A stretch of 7,699 bases of DNA, taken from positions 1 through 7,699 of the forward strand of contig CAZCDM010000114.1 in NCBI GenBank assembly GCA_964497475.1, read 5' to 3'. The translations under genes and the position numbers were made by a program. The notes under the pieces are model-generated. The model saw only the letters and a program-made list of their open reading frames with translations. It had not been told where the DNA came from and did no database searches. Origin of the DNA: CAZCDM01 sp964497475. Its GTDB lineage: Bacteria > Planctomycetota > Phycisphaerae > SM23-33. Of the stretch, positions 1 through 5,676 are shown one piece after another (the first letter of the stretch is position 1; every line of letters starts with the position of its first letter).

Positions 1-106
1 CCAGAAAGCGAAAATCCTACGCGATATCCGAATTTGAATTTTTCAAAGTGCCCTTCAGTGTTTGCCCATCAGCCAGCCGGAGAAATCCCCCTGATACACA
101 ATCTTC

Positions 107-115
107 TGGTACAAT
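107..115 (+). promoter_or_regulatory. Possible extended -10 promoter element before the aminotransferase
   Basis: TGGTACAAT fits an extended -10 element (TGnTATAAT) with one mismatch in the hexamer. I see no -35 hexamer at the usual distance upstream. It would start transcription near 122, only about 7 bases before the chosen ATG at 129. That fits the lack of a Shine-Dalgarno site there and would give a nearly leaderless message. It rests on one short motif in the AT-richer 128 bases that open the window, so it is weak. Confidence 0.25.
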
Positions 116-128
116 CGCATTGCACATC

Positions 129-1295
129 ATGTCCCACGCAACCGTCCATCGTTTTGAGCAGGCCTTCGCCGAGTGGCTCGGCGCAGGCCGGGCCTTCGCC
201 TTCTGGAAAGGCCGCGTCGCCATGTACGCCATCCTCCGCGCCCTGGGCGTGGGCGAGGGCGACGAGGTCATCCTGCCCGGCTATACCTGCGTGATGGACG
301 TCAACCCGGTGATGTATCTCGGCGGGCGGCCTCGCTATGCAGACATCGACCCGCACACTTTCAACGCCCGCCCGGAGCTGGTCGAACAACTCATCACGCC
401 GCAGACCAAGGTCCTTGTCGCGCAGCACACCTACGGCTTTCCGTGCGACATGACAGCCTACGTCGACATCGCCGAGCGGCATGGCCTGGCATTGATCGAA
501 GATTGCTGCCTGGCCCTGGGGAGTACCTTCGCCGGCCAGCGTTGCGGCACGTTCGGCCAGGCCGCCTACTGGTCGTTCCAGTGGAACAAGCCCTTCACCA
601 CCGGCATCGGCGGCATGGCGACGATCAACAACGCCGACCTCGCCGCCCGCGTCGAGGCAATCTGCAACGAGCAGCTCCGCCTGCCCTCGCCCAAGGCCGC
701 CCGCATGCTCGCCATCCAGCGGCTGGTCTACCGCAGCTTCATCTACCCGCGGACGACCGCCTTCGCGACCGAGCTGTTCCGCTGGCTGACCCGCCGGGGC
801 GTGGTGGTCGGCTCGAGCGCGACCTGCGAATTCCAGCCCACCATGCCGGAAGACTTTTTCACCGGCATGTCCGCCGGCCAGGCCGCCGCCGGCCTGCGAC
901 AGCTTCGCCGCGTCGAGGCCAACCTCGCCCATCGTCGCCAGATGGGTCGTCGGTATGCTGCGCTGCTCGCCGAGGCAGGCTTTGCTGCGCCGAAACTCGA
1001 TGACCGGGCCGAGCCCGTCTGGGTGCGATACCCGGTGCGGGTGGCCGACAAGGACCGGGCCATTGCCGAAGCGCCCAAGCACCTGGTCGAACTCGGCACG
1101 TGGTTTGAGTGCCCGCTGCACCCGGCCGAGACGCCCATGGAAGCCTACGGCTACGAGCCGGGCCTCTGCCTCCAGGCCGAGCAAGCCTGCCGCGAGGTCG
1201 TCAACCTGCCCACGCACCCCCGGGCCAATGCGAAAACCGCCCGCCGCAGTGTCGACTTCATCGCCACCATCGGCCCGGCGGAGGTACGCCCATGA
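129..1295 (+). CDS. DegT/DnrJ/EryC1/StrS-family PLP-dependent aminotransferase
   Basis: A 388-residue fold-type I PLP enzyme. Relatives transfer an amino group, usually from glutamate, to a keto sugar nucleotide, giving amino sugars for surface glycans or glycosylated metabolites; the substrate here cannot be read. Visible landmarks are GDEVILPGYTC (about residues 44-54), the cofactor-contacting acid in IEDCCLALGS (D125) and the Schiff-base lysine in SFQWNKPFTTGIGG (K154). The His/Gln usually found three residues after that Asp is Leu128. Length is normal for the family. The frame stays open up to a GTG at 48, but I start at ATG 129 because alignable family sequence begins there; no start has a clear ribosome site. 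The stop overlaps the next ATG (ATGA), so the two genes are probably cotranscribed. A role in amino-sugar synthesis is inference, since some DegT-family proteins have other substrates or no aminotransferase activity. Confidence 0.88.
   Translation: MSHATVHRFEQAFAEWLGAGRAFAFWKGRVAMYAILRALGVGEGDEVILPGYTCVMDVNPVMYLGGRPRYADIDPHTFNARPELVEQLITPQTKVLVAQHTYGFPCDMTAYVDIAERHGLALIEDCCLALGSTFAGQRCGTFGQAAYWSFQWNKPFTTGIGGMATINNADLAARVEAICNEQLRLPSPKAARMLAIQRLVYRSFIYPRTTAFATELFRWLTRRGVVVGSSATCEFQPTMPEDFFTGMSAGQAAAGLRQLRRVEANLAHRRQMGRRYAALLAEAGFAAPKLDDRAEPVWVRYPVRVADKDRAIAEAPKHLVELGTWFECPLHPAETPMEAYGYEPGLCLQAEQACREVVNLPTHPRANAKTARRSVDFIATIGPAEVRP
1280..1285 (+). promoter_or_regulatory. Shine-Dalgarno site for the methyltransferase gene
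   Basis: GGAGGT lies six bases before the ATG at 1292, inside the end of the aminotransferase gene. It is a near-perfect anti-16S match and fixes the methyltransferase start, ruling out longer readings of that open frame. Confidence 0.8.
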
Positions 1296-1909
1296 GCCAC
1301 ACGTTCACCACGGCGTCGGGCAAGACGCTGGACCTGGACTACTTCGTCGAGTGGAGGCCCTGGTTGTGGCGATCGCCGGTGCGAGAGGCGCTGGAGTTCC
1401 TTGGCGACCTCCAGGGCAAGAGGGTGCTGGAAATCGGAGGCCGCTCCGGCCGAATGACCAGCCTGCTGGCCATGTGCGGTGCCCGCGTGACCATGCTGCA
1501 AAAGGGCCCAACCGACCAGGCCGCCGCGGAAGTGGCCAAGTGGAACGTAGCCGACAACGTCACTCTGCGTGAAACCGACGGCGGCTTCGACGCCATCGCC
1601 GGGCAGCACTTCGACGTAATCTTCACCAAGAGCGTACTCTGGTCGATCGAGCATCTCGACGGATTCCTCGCGACGCTCGAACAACACCTCGCCGCCGGGG
1701 GCAAGGTCGCCTTTCTGGAAAATGTCCGCGGCAGCGATTTCGCCATCTGGCTGCGAGGCCTGCTGATTCACCGGGGCAACTTCGAGTACGGCAAGCGGTA
1801 TTTCGGTATTACGCGCCGCCAGCACGATTTTTTCCGCAAGCATTTCGCCGACGTTCGCATCCGCAAGCATCGCGTGCTGGTCTATTCCATTCTCGGATCA
1901 AAGCGCTAG
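1292..1909 (+). CDS. Class I SAM-dependent methyltransferase
   Basis: A 205-residue soluble protein with a Rossmann-type methyltransferase core: motif I VLEIGGRSGRMT (residues 45-56), motif IV-like FDVIFTKSVLWSIEHL (107-122) and a beta-5 stretch GGKVAFLEN (136-144). About 40 residues precede the core, and a basic C-terminal tail ends in LGSKR. At the end of beta-2, where these enzymes normally carry Asp or Glu to hold the SAM ribose, the protein reads VTMLQ (Q70). The acceptor is not identifiable; the glycan neighbours suggest a sugar or lipid-linked intermediate, which is inference. It starts in the ATGA overlap with the aminotransferase behind a strong ribosome site. It ends at 1909, where its TAG shares four bases with the stop of the opposing glycosyltransferase gene, so no space is left for an intergenic terminator. 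Confidence 0.85.
   Translation: MSHTFTTASGKTLDLDYFVEWRPWLWRSPVREALEFLGDLQGKRVLEIGGRSGRMTSLLAMCGARVTMLQKGPTDQAAAEVAKWNVADNVTLRETDGGFDAIAGQHFDVIFTKSVLWSIEHLDGFLATLEQHLAAGGKVAFLENVRGSDFAIWLRGLLIHRGNFEYGKRYFGITRRQHDFFRKHFADVRIRKHRVLVYSILGSKR
1906..1909. other. Shared palindromic CTAG carrying both convergent stop codons
   Basis: CTAG gives TAG on the plus strand (1907-1909, end of the methyltransferase) and TAG on the minus strand (1908-1906, end of the GT2 gene). The two operons therefore meet tail to tail with a four-base overlap. I see no hairpin with a U-tract at the junction, so any terminator must lie inside the opposing gene or be factor-dependent. Confidence 0.9.
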
Positions 1910-2949
1910 CGAGAGAGGGCATGGTCGGCCCCCTTGATCTTGCCGCCCCGACGCAGGAGTAGGAACCATACAATCCCCTTGAGGCTGCCCAACCCGTACG
2001 CGAAGTGAAGAATCATGAAGATCAGTGGGGCAAGCAGGGCTTCTTTCAGGCCGGCTTTGCGGGCCACATCGACTGCTCCGGCCAGAAGCGCCAGCAGGTA
2101 GATCGCGGCAAAGCCCGCCAGCGCCCAGCCCATCGGCCACCACAGCAGGCTGCTTCCGATCAGTGTGATCCAGATCAGCACGAACAGCAGGGGGGCGATC
2201 TGCCGAAGCGTGGCTGGGCGGCGGTGCTTCTGCATCGTGCGGATTCGCCAGAAGCCGTACTGAAAATACTGCCGCCAGAGTTTCCGAAGGTTGCTACGCG
2301 GGTAATACCAACTTCGAATCGCCCTGGACATCCAGATTTTACCACCCCCCAGAATCAGCCGCATGTTTAATTCGTCGTCCTGGTTACGAACGAGTTCTTC
2401 GTCGAACAGGCCGATCTTATCAAATACCCATTTCCAGTAAGCTCCGAAGGCGATGGTATCGACGTGTCCTTCGTACTGGCCGAGACGAAACATGGCATTG
2501 CCTACGCCAACGGGCGAGGACATGGCCGCGGCAATGGCCTTGCCAATGAAACGAGCGTTGACAGTTTCGATCGCACCGCCGACACACCAGGCCTCTTCGT
2601 GGGCTTGCAGCGTCGCGACACTCTGGCGTATGAAATCAGGGGCAACCTTGGCATGGCCGTCGATACGGATGATGATGTCACCGCAGGATTCCGCAATGCC
2701 CTTGTTCATTGCATGCGGCACGATCCGTTCTGGATTGGCAAAGAGTTCAACGCGGCTATCATCCTTGGACAGTTCGGCCACGACTTCGGCCGTGCCGTCA
2801 TCGCTAAGTCCATCAATGACGAGAACCTCAAACTTTTCGGGCGGGTAGTCATTGGCCAGCACGCTGCCGATGGTGATCTCGATGAAGTCGGCTTCGTTGC
2901 GGCAGGGGATGATGACGCTTACCATCGGAAGATCATGGACGTCGGGCAT
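1906..2949 (-). CDS. GT2 family glycosyltransferase, ExoA-like, with C-terminal membrane segments
   Basis: A 347-residue inverting glycosyltransferase of GT-A fold. The N-terminal part has VSVIIPCRNEADF (residues 10-22), VLVIDGLSDDGT (42-53) and RIDGHAKV (95-102), whose D-x-H stands where many GT2 enzymes carry the D-x-D metal site; this form is typical of the succinoglycan ExoA-like group. NQDDELNMR (189-197) supplies the likely catalytic acid. Hydrophobic stretches at about 251-273, 276-294 and 304-332 predict C-terminal membrane anchoring, so it probably acts on lipid-linked glycan at the cytoplasmic face. The start at 2949 has GGAGAG four bases upstream, whereas the internal ATG at 2925 has none. 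The first 17 bases overlap the end of the preceding GT4 gene, indicating cotranscription and coupling. Base composition is clearly less GC-rich than that neighbour (sampled lines about 48-60% against 70-75%), hinting at a different origin. Donor and acceptor sugars are unknown. Confidence 0.88.
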   Translation of the reverse strand: MPDVHDLPMVSVIIPCRNEADFIEITIGSVLANDYPPEKFEVLVIDGLSDDGTAEVVAELSKDDSRVELFANPERIVPHAMNKGIAESCGDIIIRIDGHAKVAPDFIRQSVATLQAHEEAWCVGGAIETVNARFIGKAIAAAMSSPVGVGNAMFRLGQYEGHVDTIAFGAYWKWVFDKIGLFDEELVRNQDDELNMRLILGGGKIWMSRAIRSWYYPRSNLRKLWRQYFQYGFWRIRTMQKHRRPATLRQIAPLLFVLIWITLIGSSLLWWPMGWALAGFAAIYLLALLAGAVDVARKAGLKEALLAPLIFMILHFAYGLGSLKGIVWFLLLRRGGKIKGADHALSR

Positions 2950-4115
2950 GGGGCTCTCCGTGGGCGATGGGTGTCAGCAGGTTCAGGTAGATTCGGGCCT
3001 GGTCGTCGCGGGCGAAGCGGGCTTCGGCGAGGCGGCGGGCGTTTTGTCCGGCTGTGGCGAGGCGGTCGGGGCCTGTCGCGAGCTTGCGCAGCAGCCGGGC
3101 CATGGCGGCGGGCGTGTTTTCGGCGACGACCCAGCCGGCCTGGAATTCCCGCAGGGCCGGGGCGAGCCAGGTGGTGCGATTGAAAACCACCGGCAGTCCG
3201 GCGGCGAGGTAATCGAAGCACTTGTTCGGCGAGTTTTCGTAGTAGGTTGGCGTGGGCAGGAAGCTCACGACGCCCACATCGGCAGCGGCCATGTACCGGG
3301 GGATCTCTGCCTTGGGCTGCGGGCCGAAGAACCGCACCGGCGGTCGGTCGAGCCCGGCCAGGCGGCGTTTGAGCTCGTCCAGCCGATTGCCCCCGCCGAC
3401 GAACCACCACTGCAGGCCGGTCGTCTCGGACATCTGTTCGATCCCTTCCGCGAGGAATGGCATGTCGTTGGCCAGGCTGACCGCTCCGACGTAGAGGATG
3501 ATGCAGTCGTCGCCGGCGTCGAGGTCGCGGCGGGCCTTGTCGCGTCGTTGCGGGTCGGGGGCGAAGCTCGCCAGGTCGCAGCCGTTGGGGATGACGGTCA
3601 TCTTGCTGGCCGGGACGCCCTTGCGACGCAGGCGGTCGACCATGCCGGTCGAAAGCGGCACGATGTGATCGGCGGCCCGGTAGGTGATCGTCTCCAGGAC
3701 GCGGGCAAGGAAGGTCAGCATCGGGTTGCGGAGCACGCCGGCGTCGACGGCTGCATCGGGCCAGACGTCGCGGACCTCGAAGACCATCGGCCGACCGGCG
3801 ATCCACTTGCCCGCCAGAGCCGGCAGGGCCACCGTCAGCGGTGTGCTGGTCGCGAGGATGACATCGGCCTGGCTGGCCCGGGCTGCACGCAGCATCGCAA
3901 GGATAGCGAAGCGGACGAAAGCGATCAGCCGAGCCAGGAACCCCATGCGATTGTCGTATCGCACCGGCAGGGGGTCTACCTCGATGCCNNNNNNNNNNNN
4001 NNNNNNNNNNNNNNNNNNNNNNNNNNNNNNNNNNNNNNNNNNNNNNNNNNNNNNNNNNNNNNNNNNNNNNNNNNNNNNNNNNNNNNNNGTGCTGATGGAC
4101 GTAAAGAATGTTCAT
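2933..4115 (-). CDS. GT4 family glycosyltransferase (WbuB-like), interrupted by an assembly gap
   Basis: A GT-B fold glycosyltransferase whose N-terminal part is missing from the assembly. The start is ATG 4115, encoding MNILYVHQH right up to the N run; such an opening is typical of this group. After the gap the frame resumes at 3988 with GIEVDPLPVRYDNRMGF and runs 351 residues to TGA at 2933. Later landmarks are ATSTPLTVALPA, FEVRDVWPD, VIPNGCD, ILYVGAVSLANDMPFL and ENSPNKCFDYLAAGLPVVF, the last being the nucleotide-sugar site with the E-x7-E region. Both gap edges fall on codon boundaries, so the true missing length should be a multiple of three. From family lengths I expect roughly 40-55 residues, giving about 400-415 in all. 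The start overlaps the stop of the CapK-like gene (ATGA) and has no ribosome site, so translation is probably coupled. The GTG at 3964 is not a credible start. The sugar transferred is unknown. Confidence 0.85.
2954..2959 (-). promoter_or_regulatory. Shine-Dalgarno site for the GT2 gene
   Basis: GGAGAG reads on the minus strand four bases before the ATG at 2949, inside the end of the GT4 gene. The spacing is a little short but usable, and it decides the start in favour of 2949 over the in-frame ATG at 2925. Confidence 0.6.
3989..4088. other. Assembly gap of exactly 100 N
   Basis: One hundred consecutive N, the usual placeholder for a scaffold gap of unknown size. It falls inside the first third of the GT4 gene. 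A 100-base gap would shift the frame by one between the N-terminal MNILYVHQH and the rest of the protein, so the placeholder cannot be the real length if the gene is intact. Confidence 0.97.
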
Positions 4116-5560
4116 GCGGTGGGGGTCGCGGCGGCCTTTTGCTCATCGCTGAGGCGTGAGACGATCATCAGCACCTTGCCGCTGGAGGTCCGCAGCAGGT
4201 CGTCGGCGTATTCGACGTCGATGTCCATGCGCTCCGGGCCGCCGAACTTCTTGCGGAACTGTTCGATCATGTGCGGCTCGTCGGCGGCGCGGTCATAGTC
4301 GTCGGCGGGCACGGCCCGGAGCGTGACGCGGCCGGCGTGGTCCTGCACGCACTGCAGGCCCTTGAGGTGGCGACACTTTTTGGCGATGACGGAGATGTTC
4401 GGGAACCGCGTGCCGTCCTTGGCCAGCAGGAAGTGGGCGGTCCGGCCGTAGATGGTCTCGATGAGTCGACCCGGGCGGTGGTAGGGGCAGGTGGCCTCGG
4501 GGTCGATCAGGGCCAGGTCGCCCGGGGCGTAGCGGATCAGCGGCCAGGCGTGGTTGCAATAGTTCGTGCCGACAATTTCGCAGACGAGCTTCTTGCCCTC
4601 TCGCTGGCCGGTGTCGATGAACTCCATCGCGCAGAAATCGACGCACTCGTGGAGGTAGCCGCAGGAACACTCGAAGGCCATCGCGGTCATCTCGCCCTGG
4701 CCGTACTCGTCCCAGAGCTTGGTGTGGAAGGCGGCTTCGATGGCCTGGCGGAACTCGGGGAGGCATTGCTCGGCGGAGGTAATCACCGCCAGAACGGGTC
4801 GGCCGAACTCGATGCCCTTGCGCAGCATGAACTCCGCCAGGAGGTAGATCGCCGAGGGGTAGCCGTAAATCCAGTCCGGCTGGAACCGGCGGAGGTCTTC
4901 GACATAGCCGGGCAGGGTCTGGTCGTTCATGTGGAACACCGAGTAGAGCCGCTGGCCGGTGGCGTGATTCATCCGCCAGTAGGGCGGGCGGTTCTGGTCG
5001 GGCGGGATGAGTTCCAGCCCGGTGAAGTTGGCGTGCCGCATGGAGCGGTCCAGGCCGGGCCTCATCCGCGCCCAGACGTAGGCGTATTTGTGGTTCGAGG
5101 TGGCGCGGTCGTGGTAGAGCGTCATCGGCATGCCCGTGCTGCCGCTGGTGGGGTGGGCGAAGAGCCTGGCCGGGTCGACCTCGTTGCTGATGAGCTGCTG
5201 GCCCTGCTCGCGAATGGTGGATTTGTCCAGCAGCGGCAGCTGCTGCATGTCGTCGAGGCTGCGGATGTCCTCGGGGCTCAGGCCCGCCTCGGCGAAGCGG
5301 TCGCGGTAGAACGGCACGTGATCGACAGCGTTCCGCAGGGCAAGGCGGAGGCGTTCGAGCTGGTAGGCCCGCAGCCGATCTTTCGGCCAGGTGGCGGCCT
5401 GGCGGTAGAAGGCTTCCCATTGCTGCGTGTCGCGGGTGTAGCGGAAGCGGTTTTTGGCCCAGCCGTAAATGCTCGCGAAGGCATTCTGGACGAACACCGG
5501 CGAGCGGTTGTACAGCGAACGACTCAGGGAGGTCTCTTTTTGCAGGATCGGACGGGCCAT
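4112..5560 (-). CDS. CapK/PaaK-like adenylate-forming enzyme
   Basis: A 482-residue member of the ANL superfamily, related to phenylacetate-CoA ligase PaaK and to the CapK proteins common in polysaccharide loci. The core chemistry is activation of a carboxylate as acyl-AMP; the acid and final acceptor are unknown here. Visible are the ATP loop TSGSTGMP (138-145), DEYGQGEMTA (284-293) with the A5-type Tyr and Glu, LIRYAPGDLA (341-350) and a C-terminal RTSSGKVLMIV (457-467) whose K462 is the likely catalytic lysine. ECSCGYLHEC (297-306) and CPYHRPGR (358-365) together could form a metal site using C298, H304, C358 and H361. I start at ATG 5560 because AGGAG lies six bases upstream; an in-frame ATG at 5575 has no ribosome site and would add five residues. 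The stop overlaps the GT4 start. It is the first gene of the leftward operon. Confidence 0.86.
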   Translation of the reverse strand: MARPILQKETSLSRSLYNRSPVFVQNAFASIYGWAKNRFRYTRDTQQWEAFYRQAATWPKDRLRAYQLERLRLALRNAVDHVPFYRDRFAEAGLSPEDIRSLDDMQQLPLLDKSTIREQGQQLISNEVDPARLFAHPTSGSTGMPMTLYHDRATSNHKYAYVWARMRPGLDRSMRHANFTGLELIPPDQNRPPYWRMNHATGQRLYSVFHMNDQTLPGYVEDLRRFQPDWIYGYPSAIYLLAEFMLRKGIEFGRPVLAVITSAEQCLPEFRQAIEAAFHTKLWDEYGQGEMTAMAFECSCGYLHECVDFCAMEFIDTGQREGKKLVCEIVGTNYCNHAWPLIRYAPGDLALIDPEATCPYHRPGRLIETIYGRTAHFLLAKDGTRFPNISVIAKKCRHLKGLQCVQDHAGRVTLRAVPADDYDRAADEPHMIEQFRKKFGGPERMDIDVEYADDLLRTSSGKVLMIVSRLSDEQKAAATPTA

Positions 5561-5566
5561 GCTATA

Positions 5567-5571
5567 CTCCT
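5567..5571 (-). promoter_or_regulatory. Shine-Dalgarno site for the CapK-like gene
   Basis: AGGAG reads on the minus strand six bases before the ATG at 5560. It lies between the two candidate ATG codons and so selects 5560 over 5575. Confidence 0.75.
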
Positions 5572-5577
5572 GCATCG

Positions 5578-5606
5578 AGTTTACACGATCCGGTCAAGGG
5601 CGTCAA
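5578..5606 (-). promoter_or_regulatory. Candidate sigma70-like promoter for the leftward operon
   Basis: On the minus strand TTGACG (5606-5601, five of six to the -35 consensus) is followed after exactly 17 bases by TAAACT (5583-5578, four of six to the -10 consensus). The expected start near 5571 would leave a leader of about 11 bases that only just includes the AGGAG, and would exclude the ATG at 5575. The -35 is one half of a 12 bp palindrome, and a second TTGACC follows three bases after it. The unusually short leader and the weak -10 lower confidence. Confidence 0.4.
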
Positions 5607-5612
5607 TTGACG
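5601..5612. repeat. 12 bp perfect palindrome between divergent operons
   Basis: CGTCAATTGACG is its own reverse complement. It sits near the middle of the 116 bp region separating the leftward CapK-like operon from the rightward GT4 operon. Each half contains TTGACG, and the half read leftward serves as the -35 of a candidate promoter. A dimeric regulator bound here could affect both operons, but no such regulator is encoded in the window, and a palindrome of this length can also occur by chance. Confidence 0.45.
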
Positions 5613-5676
5613 GCAGCGCCGCCTTGTGTACTGCCCCCTCCAGGCCGTTCGGTTACAGAATGATTGCGACGTTGCC

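Noticed and set aside
33..47. Small inverted repeat TTTGAA-TTT-TTCAAA as a terminator
   Set aside because: A six-pair, almost all A-T stem with no following T-tract is too weak for a rho-independent terminator; likely chance in AT-rich DNA.
69..1217. Long open frame (382 codons) antisense to the aminotransferase gene
   Set aside because: It mirrors a well-supported gene, has no recognisable family, and long antisense frames are expected in GC-rich DNA.
2919..4115. Minus-strand frame running from MNILYVHQH through the N run into an Arg/Pro-rich sequence
   Set aside because: Only its first nine codons are real. Beyond the gap it follows the wrong frame because the gap is written as 100 bases; the Arg/Pro-rich part is a shadow of the GT4 gene.
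5561..5575. ATG at 5575 as the start of the CapK-like protein
   Set aside because: It has no ribosome site and would lie upstream of the predicted transcription start; AGGAG is correctly placed for the ATG at 5560.
5607..5635. Plus-strand promoter using TTGACG of the palindrome as -35
   Set aside because: At 16-18 base spacing the -10 position reads tactgc, actgcc or ctgccc, and the nearest better match (TGTACT) is only 15 bases away.
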